Shown: positions 8,468-17,720 of the stretch, in pieces
How the letters are laid out: every line of letters starts with the position of its first letter
Numbering within the stretch: position 1 is the stretch's first letter
Origin: Lachnospiraceae bacterium
GTDB lineage: Bacteria > Bacillota > Clostridia > Lachnospirales > Lachnospiraceae
Length of the DNA stretch: 64,000 nucleotides
Assembly: GCA_017397645.1 (NCBI GenBank)
Contig: JAFQIE010000044.1
Coordinates: 1 to 64,000 of the forward strand
Direction: 5' to 3'
The notes under the pieces: generated by a model
Database searches by the model: none
What the model was told of the DNA's origin: nothing
What the model saw: the letters and a program-made list of their open reading frames with translations, nothing else
Program-made: the position numbers and the translations under genes

Positions 8468-11400
8468 ATGAAAAGAAAATTAGCATTACTCTTAGCGTGG
8501 ACGCTTATACTGAATATGTTGCCGATGCAAGTGGCAGCATCCGGTAGCGCTTCAGAGGCTACCGCTGAGCTCACGGCAACGCCTTGGCCTACGCCAGAAC
8601 CTACGGCAACGCCTTGGCCGACACCAGAGCCTACAGCGACGCCAGAACCTGGGGCACCATCAAGAACTACAACGATAGATGGCGAACTATATTATCAAAT
8701 CTCATTGCCTGATGAGTTGAAATTTATATCAGAATCAGGCGGACACTGGTTATGCGAAAACTATATTTTGATGAACGATATTGTTCTGAATGAGCAAGAA
8801 CTTAGCTGCGATGAAAATGGTAATTTGACTGTAGATACCAGTGGGCTATATAGGTGGACCCCGATTGGGAATTCCAATAATCGTTTTTCGGGAAGATTTG
8901 ATGGCAATGGTCATACGATATCGGGTGTCTATGTAGATAGTTCAAATAATTATGCAGGATTCTTTGGTTACAGCACCGGAACAATTTCAAATTTAGGCAT
9001 TATCAATTCCTATATCAAAGGCAACCAATATGTCGGAGGAGTCGCGGGCTATATACGTAATGGTATCATAAACAACTGCTATAACATGGGAATTACCACT
9101 GGTAATTATAGTGTTGGTGGAATAACAGGTGCCTCGTATTATAGTAGTAGCGTCATAAAAAACTGTTATAATACGGGAAGTGTCCGAGGCAAAACTTATG
9201 TCGGCGGAATAGTAGGTGAAGCGTACTATGCGTCCATAACAAATAGTTGTAACATTGGACATGTGACATGTAGTAGTGGAACGTATGATGGCGCGGTGGT
9301 AGGATATATATCTTCCGGTACAGTGAAAAATTGCTGTTACTTAAAGAGTGTCTTTGTCAATTCTAATTTGTATGGAATTGGAAATGCTCAAGATTCGGAT
9401 GGTGTTGTCTCGCCAAAAGGTAGTTCCTATTTTTGCTTTAATGAGGATAATACGCTTAATCTGCCTACGCACAAATACAAAATTGCTGGTAGTTATATAA
9501 GATGTGAAAAATGTGGAATGGAAAGTGTGCCGAAATCGCTAACTGCGATGACGCTACCGGAGAAACGATTTTATGTCCAAAATCAGGAAAATTTGAATGT
9601 AGACGGGGGAACACTGGAAGTTGTTTTTGAGGACGGCAGTAAGAATACAGTATTAATGACCGCGGATACGATATCCGGTTTTGATAATACAAAATTAGGT
9701 GAGCAAACTTTGACGATTACCTGTGGTGAGTATTCAGCAGAATTTTCTGTTATTGTCATTTGTGCTCCGAACCAGACGGTAATAAAGGATGGTTGGACTT
9801 ATTATCAGGTTTTTTCTCGAGAAGAACTGATATATATATCGGAAACAGGTGGTGAATGGCTAAGCAGAAACTATGTTTTGATGAATGATATTGTTCTGAA
9901 CGAGCAAGAATTTACCTGCGATGCGAATGGTAATTTGACTATAGATACCAGCGAACTATATGAATGGACTCCGATTGGAAATTACAATAATCGCTTTTCG
10001 GGAAGATTTGATGGTAACGGTCATACGATATCGGGGGTTTACATAGATAGCCTCGATGATTATGTGGGATTCTTTGGCTATAGCAACGGAACAATTTCAA
10101 ATTTAGGCATTGTCAATTCCTACGCCAAAGGCAGCCAATATGTCGGAGGTGTTGCAGGTTATACAGGTTATTATCGTACCATAGACAACTGCTATAATGA
10201 GGGAGATATTCACGGCAGTTCTCACGTTGGAGGAGTTGTAGGTTATGCGAGTAATTATAGCACCATAGACAACTGCCATAATGAGGGAAGTATCCATGGC
10301 AATTCTTACGTTGGGGGAATTGTGGGTTATGCGTACTATTATAGTACTTTAGATAACTGCTATAACATGGGAAGTATTCATGGTGGTTCTAACACCGGAG
10401 GAATTGTAGGGCGCACATACTATAGTACCATAACAAACAGTTGTGACCTCGGAAACGTAACAGGAAGTGGCTCCTATGTCGGTGCTGTGATAGGAAATAG
10501 AAATTATGGTACAGTAAAGAATTGCTATTATTTAAAAAATAATGCTATCAATTCAAGTGTATCTGGAATTGGTAGTACTCAGGATGCAGATGGTGTTGTA
10601 TCGTCAAAAGAAGAATCCTATTTTTGCATCAACGATGATAACACATTAAATATGCCCACTCATAAATACCAGAATGAAGATGGATACTTAAAATGTGAAG
10701 GGTGTGGAGTGAAAAAGACTCCGAAGACGGTGACAGTTAAGACATTACCTCAGAAGTGCGCTTATGTGCAAAACCAGGAAGAGTTGAATGTAGATGGGGG
10801 AACGCTGGAAGTTGCTTTCGCAGATGGCTCAACGGGCACGGTAACTATGAGCGAAGAAATGATATCCGGTTTTGATAAAACAAAAGTGGGTAGGCAAACT
10901 TTGACGGTTACTTGTGGTGGTCAAACGGCAAGATTTTCTGTTTATGTTGTTTGTGCACCGAAATTAACGGTAACGATGTATGGCGCGACCTACCATTTGA
11001 TTTCTTCTGCAGAAGAATTGATATATATGTCTGTAGTGGGCGGGGAATGGCTGAACAAGAACTATATTCTGACAAAGGATATAGTGATAAATTCGGAAGA
11101 ATTTATCTATGATGAAAGTGGCGCGTTGGCTATAGATACTGGACGGCTGTACCAGTGGTCTCCGATTGGCAAAGAATATAGCAATCCTTTTTGGGGACAG
11201 TTTAACGGCAACGGTCATACGATATCGGGTGTCTATATAGATAGCCAGAATAATTATGAGGGATTATTTGGTTATAGCAGAGGAGCGATTCGAAATATAG
11301 GTGTTGTCAATTCTTATATCAAAGGTACCAATTATGTTGGAGGAATTGCAGGTTATGCGTCCTCCGGAACGATAACAGGAAGCTGCTACCTCGGAAGTGT

Positions 11401-14400
11401 GAGGGGCACTGGTTCCTATGTGGGTGCAGTGGCAGGATACGGAACTTCTGGAATTGCAAATAATTGCTATTATCTGCAGACCGATACTATCAATACCACT
11501 CTATCCGGAGTAGGAAATTTGAAACAGGAGAATGGCAGTGCTTCTCCGGTAGCAGATGATTCCATAATATGTATTGGTGAAAACAAAACCTCAGACTGGA
11601 TTCTTCATAAATACCACAGCGAAAACGGCAGTATAAGGTGTGAAGATTGCGGAAAAGAAACAGTTATCACGCAGATGTCTATTAAGAGTTTGCCAAAAAG
11701 AGTTTTTGCGTTGAATCAAGAAGAATTGAGTGTAATTGGTGGAGCGATAGAAGTTGTGTATGGGGATGGTATCAAGAGTGCGATTCCTATGACTAAGGGT
11801 ATGATATCCGGATTTAACAACACCAAGGCGGGAACACAAACACTAAAGGTTACCTATGGAGACCGCACAGTAGAGTTTACGGTTTGTATTTTGGGAAGGA
11901 CAATCCATGATGGTGTGACTTATTTCGAGATTTCATCATCGGATGAACTGAAATTTGTGGCAGAAACTGGCGGAGAATGCCTAACCCAAAATTACATTTT
12001 GACCAAGGATATTGTACTAAACAGTCAGGAACTTACCTATGATGAGAACGGAAATCTAACGGTAGATACCGGTGGATTGTATGAATGGACTCCGATTGGT
12101 AAGGATTACAATAGCTCTTTCAGGGGTATATTTAACGGAAACGGTCATACGATATCGGGTGTTTATGTAGATAGCTCAAATAGTTATGCAGGGTTCATTG
12201 GTTACAGTAGAGGAACCGTTCGCAATTTAGGTATTGTTAATTCTTACATAAAAGGCAGTAGTAATGTTGGAGGAATTGTAGGCTACTCGACGAGCGGTAC
12301 CGTAGATAACTGTTATCATATGGGAAGTGTTTACGGCAATCAAGGTGTCGGAGGAATCGCAGGAGAGATATCATCCTATAGCATTTTAAGTAACTGTTAT
12401 AATACTGGATTCGTCCGAGGTAGTTCATATATCGGAGGAATCGTAGGTGGATTGTACTATGGAAGTACCGTAAGAAACAGTTGTAACCTCGGAAAAGTGA
12501 CTGGTAGTGGTTCTTATGTCGGCGCTATTGTGGGATATAGATATTATTACTCATCAAAGGTGGAGGGGTGTTATTATCTAAAGAATAACGCAGTAAATTC
12601 CGCTTTATACGGAATCGCCAATACCTCAGATGTTGATGGTGTTGTGATGTCAGCAGAGGATGTATTCTTCTGTATTAACGATGACGGCTCATTGAACTTG
12701 ATAAGCCACGAATATGAAGCTACTAACGGCATTGTGAAATGTAAGGGGTGTGGAAAAGAAGGCGTTCCTAAGGAAATCACGATCAAGTCTCTTCCGAGAA
12801 AGACGTTGTATGCTCAAAATACGGAAGAACTGAATGTGGATGGTGGAGTTCTAGAGGTTGCGCTGGATGATGGCTTAATGGGCACAATTCCTATGAGTGA
12901 GGATATGGTATCCAACTTTGATAACTCTAAGATTGGAGAGCGGACCTTAACGGTTTCTTTTGGCACTTGTACGGCGAAATATACCATTTATGTTTTGGGT
13001 ACGGTTGCAATGGAGGGTACGACGTATTTCAATATTTCATCTGCGGAAGAATTGAAGTATGTGACAAAGGCAGGTGTAGAATGCCTAAATAGAAACTATG
13101 TTTTGACAAATGATATCGTACTGAACAGTCAGGAGCTTATCTGTGATGAGGATGGTAATCTGACTGTAGACACCGGCGGACTGTATGAGTGGACGCCAAT
13201 TGGCGATCAAAACAATCATTTTACGGGTATATTCGAAGGAAATGGTCATACCATATCAGGCTTGTATGTAGATAGACAGGATGATTACGCTGGATTCCTG
13301 GGATATAACGCCGGAACAGTTTCTAATCTAGGTATCATCAATTCTTATCTCAAGGGTGAAAACTTTGTTGGAGGAATTGCAAGTTACGCAAATGCCGGAA
13401 CGATAGATAACTGTTACAGTACCGGAACCATCTGTGGTGGATCCAATGTGGGAGGAATCGTTGGTTATGCTTACTCCTGTCTCGTAGACAATTGCTATAC
13501 GGCGGGTAATGTTAAAGGTGATTCCCGTGTGGGCGGTATCGCAGGTTATGCGATTTCCAACACCATCAAAAACAGTTGCACCATAGGAAATGTTGTCGGT
13601 ACATCTGCTAATACCGGTGCAATCGTTGGATATCAGAGTTTAGGAACAGCACACAATTGCTATTATCTTAAAACTGACACAGTCAATAAAGATATCGCGG
13701 GAGTGGGCATGCTCATAGACGAAGAGACCAGTGTATTGGCGGAGGAGCAGTCATTCTTCTGTTTTGGGGAGGATGGTGTTCTAAATCTGGTTAGTCATAA
13801 GTATCAGGATGATGGTATTTATTTAGAGTGCCAGTTGTGTGGACGCAAGAGTAGACCAGAAGAGATAAGCGTAAAGAAGGCACCCAATAAACTTGTATAC
13901 ATTATGAACCAGGATGAACTGAGTACAGAGGGTGGATTGGTTGAGATTACGTTTGAAGATGGTGCACGACATACCATTGATATGACGGAAGAAATGGTTT
14001 CTGGCTTTGACAATACAAAGGCGGGAGAACAGACTATAACGATTACATTTGGCGCAAAGACAACGTCATACACGGTTATTGTTGAAGATCCTACACCGAC
14101 CCCGACCCCGGCACCTACGGCAACACCTGTACCTACAACGGCACCTACGGCCACGCCTATTCCCGGTAGCGCTGTTGAATTGGAAATCAAGAATTCCAGT
14201 TCGGCAACAGTTCCGGCTACCATCAAGGCACCTATAGGTGGTTGGGTAGCCGGCGATAACACTTTTACTGTGGCATGTGAAAGCCCTTGCCTGGTGGCGG
14301 TAAGTTACGATGGCGGATTGACGTACAAACGTCTGGCAGCTACGGCTGGTTCGACGGGATATAGTTTTACTGCCGAGGATGTGACATCAGACACCATTAT

Positions 14401-14611
14401 AGCCATTGGATATGTAGGTGACATCAACGGAGATGGTACAATTTCCAACTCCGATGCCACGAGATTGGCTGCAATCTACGCAGGCAAAACCGATCCCACC
14501 AATGCATTGATGGGACTGATTTGTGACGTGAATAATGATGGAACTGTATCCAATTCGGATGTCACGGGATTGCGGGCTGCATATGCAGGCAAGAGACAGT
14601 TGACATGGTAA
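8468..14611 (+). CDS. giant secreted GLUG/Ig-like protein with X-dockerin
   Basis: 2047 residues. ATG 8468 follows AGAGGGAG and opens a signal peptide (M-K-R-K-L-A-L-L-L-A-W, cleavage near A-A-S-G); the frame upstream to 8420 is non-signal sequence. A P-T-P-E-P-T-A-T-P-W linker precedes five tandem modules beginning near bases 8676, 9780, 10966, 11890 and 13000. Each module has a domain with Y-I-L-x-x-D-I-V-L-N, GLUG repeats, a short H-x-Y...C-x-x-C-G motif, and a Big_3-type Ig-like domain (V-D-G-G-x-L-E-V, S-G-F-D-N-T-K). The protein ends with the shared X-type module and dockerin. No wall anchor is seen. It is probably cotranscribed with the gene at 4813 and the cohesin lipoprotein at 14685. 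Confidence 0.88.
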   Translation: MKRKLALLLAWTLILNMLPMQVAASGSASEATAELTATPWPTPEPTATPWPTPEPTATPEPGAPSRTTTIDGELYYQISLPDELKFISESGGHWLCENYILMNDIVLNEQELSCDENGNLTVDTSGLYRWTPIGNSNNRFSGRFDGNGHTISGVYVDSSNNYAGFFGYSTGTISNLGIINSYIKGNQYVGGVAGYIRNGIINNCYNMGITTGNYSVGGITGASYYSSSVIKNCYNTGSVRGKTYVGGIVGEAYYASITNSCNIGHVTCSSGTYDGAVVGYISSGTVKNCCYLKSVFVNSNLYGIGNAQDSDGVVSPKGSSYFCFNEDNTLNLPTHKYKIAGSYIRCEKCGMESVPKSLTAMTLPEKRFYVQNQENLNVDGGTLEVVFEDGSKNTVLMTADTISGFDNTKLGEQTLTITCGEYSAEFSVIVICAPNQTVIKDGWTYYQVFSREELIYISETGGEWLSRNYVLMNDIVLNEQEFTCDANGNLTIDTSELYEWTPIGNYNNRFSGRFDGNGHTISGVYIDSLDDYVGFFGYSNGTISNLGIVNSYAKGSQYVGGVAGYTGYYRTIDNCYNEGDIHGSSHVGGVVGYASNYSTIDNCHNEGSIHGNSYVGGIVGYAYYYSTLDNCYNMGSIHGGSNTGGIVGRTYYSTITNSCDLGNVTGSGSYVGAVIGNRNYGTVKNCYYLKNNAINSSVSGIGSTQDADGVVSSKEESYFCINDDNTLNMPTHKYQNEDGYLKCEGCGVKKTPKTVTVKTLPQKCAYVQNQEELNVDGGTLEVAFADGSTGTVTMSEEMISGFDKTKVGRQTLTVTCGGQTARFSVYVVCAPKLTVTMYGATYHLISSAEELIYMSVVGGEWLNKNYILTKDIVINSEEFIYDESGALAIDTGRLYQWSPIGKEYSNPFWGQFNGNGHTISGVYIDSQNNYEGLFGYSRGAIRNIGVVNSYIKGTNYVGGIAGYASSGTITGSCYLGSVRGTGSYVGAVAGYGTSGIANNCYYLQTDTINTTLSGVGNLKQENGSASPVADDSIICIGENKTSDWILHKYHSENGSIRCEDCGKETVITQMSIKSLPKRVFALNQEELSVIGGAIEVVYGDGIKSAIPMTKGMISGFNNTKAGTQTLKVTYGDRTVEFTVCILGRTIHDGVTYFEISSSDELKFVAETGGECLTQNYILTKDIVLNSQELTYDENGNLTVDTGGLYEWTPIGKDYNSSFRGIFNGNGHTISGVYVDSSNSYAGFIGYSRGTVRNLGIVNSYIKGSSNVGGIVGYSTSGTVDNCYHMGSVYGNQGVGGIAGEISSYSILSNCYNTGFVRGSSYIGGIVGGLYYGSTVRNSCNLGKVTGSGSYVGAIVGYRYYYSSKVEGCYYLKNNAVNSALYGIANTSDVDGVVMSAEDVFFCINDDGSLNLISHEYEATNGIVKCKGCGKEGVPKEITIKSLPRKTLYAQNTEELNVDGGVLEVALDDGLMGTIPMSEDMVSNFDNSKIGERTLTVSFGTCTAKYTIYVLGTVAMEGTTYFNISSAEELKYVTKAGVECLNRNYVLTNDIVLNSQELICDEDGNLTVDTGGLYEWTPIGDQNNHFTGIFEGNGHTISGLYVDRQDDYAGFLGYNAGTVSNLGIINSYLKGENFVGGIASYANAGTIDNCYSTGTICGGSNVGGIVGYAYSCLVDNCYTAGNVKGDSRVGGIAGYAISNTIKNSCTIGNVVGTSANTGAIVGYQSLGTAHNCYYLKTDTVNKDIAGVGMLIDEETSVLAEEQSFFCFGEDGVLNLVSHKYQDDGIYLECQLCGRKSRPEEISVKKAPNKLVYIMNQDELSTEGGLVEITFEDGARHTIDMTEEMVSGFDNTKAGEQTITITFGAKTTSYTVIVEDPTPTPTPAPTATPVPTTAPTATPIPGSAVELEIKNSSSATVPATIKAPIGGWVAGDNTFTVACESPCLVAVSYDGGLTYKRLAATAGSTGYSFTAEDVTSDTIIAIGYVGDINGDGTISNSDATRLAAIYAGKTDPTNALMGLICDVNNDGTVSNSDVTGLRAAYAGKRQLTW
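8676..14085 (+). repeat. five tandem GLUG + CxxC + Big_3 modules
   Basis: Five homologous in-frame modules of roughly 0.9-1.2 kb within one coding sequence. They differ mainly in the number of GLUG repeats, which suggests growth by tandem duplication followed by drift. Confidence 0.8.
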
Positions 14612-14627
14612 AAACATTATGCTCTAA

Positions 14628-14656
14628 AGAATAAGGGAGAGAACTCCGTTTATTCT
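14628..14656 (+). promoter_or_regulatory. intercistronic hairpin between GLUG gene and cohesin lipoprotein
   Basis: AGAATAAGGGAG, loop AGAA, CTCC-G-TTTATTCT form a stem followed by an A-rich stretch, not a T-run, so it is more likely an mRNA processing or stability element than a terminator. It may set different levels of scaffold and adhesin. Confidence 0.45.
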
Positions 14657-14684
14657 ATAAAAAACAAAAAGGAGAAAAGGAAAA

Positions 14685-16298
14685 ATGAAAAAGACCAAGA
14701 ATTTGGCAAAGAAATTCGCATTGGCTTTGGTGTTTTCACTGGTACTTACCGGTTGTCAAACCCCTGACGCATCTGCAGATGCTATTCCTTCATCTGTGGT
14801 TATTGAAGAGAGTCCGACATCTGATGAAGTGTTCAGTGATGTAGCAGAGGAATCCAGTGAAGCCTTTGAAGAAGAGTCCAGCGAATCTCTTGAAGAAGAA
14901 TCTGGCGAAGTATTCGATGAGGAGTCAGAGGTTACTCCTGACGAGGATGAGGAACCTGTCGCAAAAGACGACGAGAAAGTTCCTGCTCCCGTTGTAGTAA
15001 AACCTTCCGTTCCTGCATGGATTCAGTATGTTCTGAACGTGGAATTGTACAAGAATGGACATCCTGACCTGCAGAGAGTATATGGATATGATACAGCAGC
15101 TTATGTAAATCATTACCTGACCATCGGAGCATTAGAAGGAAGAACGAAAGGTGTGCTTTTCGATCCTCTTGCGTATGCCGCAGCATACCCCGATATTGCG
15201 AAAGCTTATGGGAATGACGTTAACGGTATTATCCAGCACTATGTAGTTATTGGTATGAATGAAGGAAGAACGCAGGGTACTGCAGCTGGATTTAGAGACA
15301 TTGAAGCAAAGAATCAGTATGCAGTATCAACTTATCCTACCGGTGGCGGCGGTAGCAATACTCCTGTAGCTACCCCTGCTCCGTCAGAGTTGCCTACAGT
15401 ACCTCCTACATCTACAGAGGCTCCAAGTGCGGAACCCACAGTAGAACCTAGTGCAGAGCCTACCGCGACACCTGCAGCAGAGCCCACTGAGACACCTGCG
15501 GCAGAGCCCACCAAGACACCTGTTGCAGAGCCTACCGAGACACCTGCAGCGGAGCCTACCGAGACACCTGCAGCAGAGCCCACGGAGACACCTGCGGCAG
15601 AGCCCACCGAGACACCTGTTGCAGAGCCTACCGAGACACCTGCAGCGGAGCCTACCGAGACACCCGTAGCAGAGCCCACCGAGACACCCGCAGCGGAGCC
15701 TACCGAGACACCCGTAGCAGAGCCTACCGAGACACCCGCAGCGGAGCCTACCGAGACACCCGTAGCAGAGCCTACCGAGACACCTGCAGCAGAGCCTACC
15801 GAGACACCTGCAGCAGAGCCTACCGAGACACCTGTGGTAGTACCCTCAGCAACACCGACATCAGCACCGTCAGAGGAACTTGCAGATTATTATGCAGTAT
15901 TGGATACTCCTACAATTCAGGTATCTGATGTAGAGCAAACAGTGGTTATGACAATCAAAGCAAAAGAGCCTGTTGTCGTAGACGGAATTGGATTTACTAC
16001 GGTATGGGATGATGCTTTGACATTGGCAAGTATTACCGGTGGAAACAAAATTGGAGCGTATAACTCAGCAGCCACCAATCTCAACAATGGTATTGCGGGA
16101 TGGTCTTCACCTGACGCAGAAAATGTTGAAGACGTAACGGATTTAGCGGTAATTACATTTACCATACCTGCTAATACCGCTGCGGGAAGTTATGAGGTTG
16201 GTATTACGAAATTGGAACTGACAAAGGATTATGGAGAGATATGGTTGAATGAAGTATCTGTTTCTACAATCCTGACGATTACAGGAGCAACTCAATAA
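14685..16298 (+). CDS. cohesin-like lipoprotein with long PT-rich spacer (dockerin receptor candidate)
   Basis: 537 residues. The ATG at 14685 opens a lipoprotein signal with lipobox L-T-G-C (Cys24). Then come an acidic Ser/Glu stretch (about 40-100), two ~45-residue units of the P-D-I-A-x-x-Y-G...H-Y-x-x-I-G-x-x-E-G-R type (about 108-203), a Gly/Pro/Thr linker with 15 A-A-E-P-T-E-T-P units, and a C-terminal ~137-residue domain (about 400-537). That domain reads like a cohesin: V-D-G-I-G-F-T-T-V-W-D-D-A-L-T-L, then a D-L-A-V-I-T-F-T-I-P strand pair and a final I-L-T-I strand. Cohesins bind dockerins in cellulosomes; the four dockerin proteins encoded just upstream are the obvious partners. 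The cohesin call rests on pattern reading, not a search. Confidence 0.78.
   Translation: MKKTKNLAKKFALALVFSLVLTGCQTPDASADAIPSSVVIEESPTSDEVFSDVAEESSEAFEEESSESLEEESGEVFDEESEVTPDEDEEPVAKDDEKVPAPVVVKPSVPAWIQYVLNVELYKNGHPDLQRVYGYDTAAYVNHYLTIGALEGRTKGVLFDPLAYAAAYPDIAKAYGNDVNGIIQHYVVIGMNEGRTQGTAAGFRDIEAKNQYAVSTYPTGGGGSNTPVATPAPSELPTVPPTSTEAPSAEPTVEPSAEPTATPAAEPTETPAAEPTKTPVAEPTETPAAEPTETPAAEPTETPAAEPTETPVAEPTETPAAEPTETPVAEPTETPAAEPTETPVAEPTETPAAEPTETPVAEPTETPAAEPTETPAAEPTETPVVVPSATPTSAPSEELADYYAVLDTPTIQVSDVEQTVVMTIKAKEPVVVDGIGFTTVWDDALTLASITGGNKIGAYNSAATNLNNGIAGWSSPDAENVEDVTDLAVITFTIPANTAAGSYEVGITKLELTKDYGEIWLNEVSVSTILTITGATQ
15474..15833 (+). repeat. 15 x 24-bp in-frame spacer repeat
   Basis: Fifteen exact-length 24-bp units (GCAGCAGAGCCTACCGAGAC-type) encode A/V-A-E-P-T-E-T-P. 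One unit has K in place of E. The array forms the extended stalk between the membrane-proximal part and the cohesin-like domain; perfect phase makes slippage-driven length change likely. Confidence 0.92.
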
Positions 16299-16320
16299 TC
16301 TAAAAAGTTTGTGAACACAG

Positions 16321-16354
16321 AAATCCGTGGAGATGATGGTCTCCACGGATTTTT
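16321..16354 (+). terminator. terminator of the dockerin/cohesin operon
   Basis: AAATCCGTGGAGA, 6-nt loop, TCTCCACGGATTT plus T-run. It lies between convergent genes and may serve both strands. Confidence 0.88.
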
Positions 16355-16366
16355 AATTTAGTCTCT

Positions 16367-17023
16367 TTATTCTATCTCCCCGTTCTCATACTCCATCAAA
16401 TCCTCCATTCTACACCCCAGAGCCTTTGATAATGCCAGTAGGGTAGCGCCGGCGGCTTTGTTAATGTCCTTAGCGCGGATTTCATATTGTTGGAGAGTAC
16501 GCAGGTTGACACCTACTTTCTCGGCCAGCTCCCGTTGGGAGTATCCGGAGATTTTGCGTTGTGTCTGCAGTCGTGTAGGTGTGGCGTTTCTGCGGATGAT
16601 CCGGTTTACCACATCTACAAATTTATCTTCGGAAGCCTCGTGAAGCGTAGCATATAGTTTCTCAATGTCTTCCATGGAGATGTACTTTTGAATGTCCTTG
16701 AAATTCCTGCCGGTGTACCACTGATAATAGGCCAGGATCCATCCACACCAGTACTCTTTCGAGTAGTCATAATCCACTCGTGGTTTTTGCAATTCAATCT
16801 GAAGTCCGGAGTCGGTAAACACATCCATAGCCAGTTCTGTGCCGGAAGTGCCGGACAAATATTTGGGCACCCCCGCGGCAAATTGCTGTGCATGTCCTGT
16901 GCTTATGAACAATTTCAGAAAGTCATCCATATTTATGCCGCAACTGTTGGCGGCGTATTCCATGGCTTCCCCCAGACTTCGCATGGCGTCATCTAAGTAT
17001 TCGCTATCGTAAGCGTGGGTCAT
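16367..17023 (-). CDS. XRE-family antitoxin-like regulator
   Basis: 218 residues. The start at 17023 has GGAGGAGGTG just upstream; the frame runs further 5' but that part overlaps the toxin gene. The N-terminal ~150 residues are an uncharacterised helical domain (contains W-C-G-W-I-L-A-Y-Y-Q-W). The C-terminal ~60 residues are a helix-turn-helix of the XRE type (S-Q-R-E-L-A-E-K-V-G-V-N-L-R-T-L-Q-Q-Y-E). It overlaps the 3' end of the upstream DUF3990-like gene by 20 bases, which indicates translational coupling. The likely role is to neutralise the toxin and repress the promoter at 17721-17749 through its palindrome. Confidence 0.75.
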   Translation of the reverse strand: MTHAYDSEYLDDAMRSLGEAMEYAANSCGINMDDFLKLFISTGHAQQFAAGVPKYLSGTSGTELAMDVFTDSGLQIELQKPRVDYDYSKEYWCGWILAYYQWYTGRNFKDIQKYISMEDIEKLYATLHEASEDKFVDVVNRIIRRNATPTRLQTQRKISGYSQRELAEKVGVNLRTLQQYEIRAKDINKAAGATLLALSKALGCRMEDLMEYENGEIE

Positions 17024-17681
17024 TGGGTAACACCTCCTCCTGTAAAATATCGCGCATGAATAATCCGCCGAGATCGCCCCTGCCTGCCTCCAGTCGATAG
17101 GTAGCACGTGCCTCGTCGTCCCTGGCTTTTCTTTTTGCATAGTATTCCTTGTTGTCTGCAGTTTCGTAAGATAGGAAACGGATTCTTTCAAAAGCTGTGG
17201 GGCTTTTCAATACAAATTGTTCTCCCAGTTTACCAAGCCGCATGGCACGGGATAGTTGTTCCAGAGATATTTCATTATTGATAAATGCTCTGGCGAAGGA
17301 GAAGTAGGAGTCGTCCGCCCGATGTCCGATGATGGCATCATAGGAGGTTAAGTCGGGAAGAAAGTGTGACTGCAACCATTCGAAGCCCTGTTTCATGACC
17401 GGTGAAGAGATGCGGAATTTTCGATATTCCATCAGAAGAGCTAACCAATGCAGGATCGTATAATCGTCGGAAGACAGATTTAATATGGAAAGCCCTTCTG
17501 TATCTATTTCATATTTGTTAGCGTAACCGTCGACATTTTCAGTGCAAGCCCATTCTTTAGCCAGTTCCAAATGTTCTGTACAGTAGAATCCCTGTCCGTA
17601 ATCGTTATAGGATTTGCCCTTGCCGAAAGATGGATATTGCACGATTTCGGGAGAACCGTGATACAGGATTAGGTTGCTCAT
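17004..17681 (-). CDS. DUF3990-type putative ADP-ribosyltransferase-fold toxin
   Basis: 225 residues; the start at 17681 is preceded by GGAGGT. The N-terminus reads L-Y-H-G-S-P-E-I-V...D-Y-G-Q-G-F-Y-C-T-E...A-K-E-W-A, the pattern of the DUF3990 family, related in motif layout to ADP-ribosyltransferase-like domains (H/Y-H-G-S, G-x-G-F-Y, later F-V-L-K). Paired with a downstream overlapping XRE gene, it looks like a toxin-antitoxin module with toxin first. The target is unknown. The toxin assignment comes from family pattern and context; a role as a small NAD-dependent modifying enzyme without toxicity is possible. Confidence 0.7.
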   Translation of the reverse strand: MSNLILYHGSPEIVQYPSFGKGKSYNDYGQGFYCTEHLELAKEWACTENVDGYANKYEIDTEGLSILNLSSDDYTILHWLALLMEYRKFRISSPVMKQGFEWLQSHFLPDLTSYDAIIGHRADDSYFSFARAFINNEISLEQLSRAMRLGKLGEQFVLKSPTAFERIRFLSYETADNKEYYAKRKARDDEARATYRLEAGRGDLGGLFMRDILQEEVLPNDPRLR

Positions 17682-17720
17682 AATTTCACCTCCATACTTC
17701 TTTAGAGTTATCTCAATAAA

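Noticed and set aside
15332..15679. Minus-strand G-S-A-A-G-V-S-V repeat frame and plus-strand frame at 15451
   Set aside because: Both are other-frame readings of the 24-bp A-A-E-P-T-E-T-P repeat.
15474..15833. CRISPR-like direct repeats
   Set aside because: Units are contiguous 24-bp copies with no spacers and lie in frame within a lipoprotein gene.
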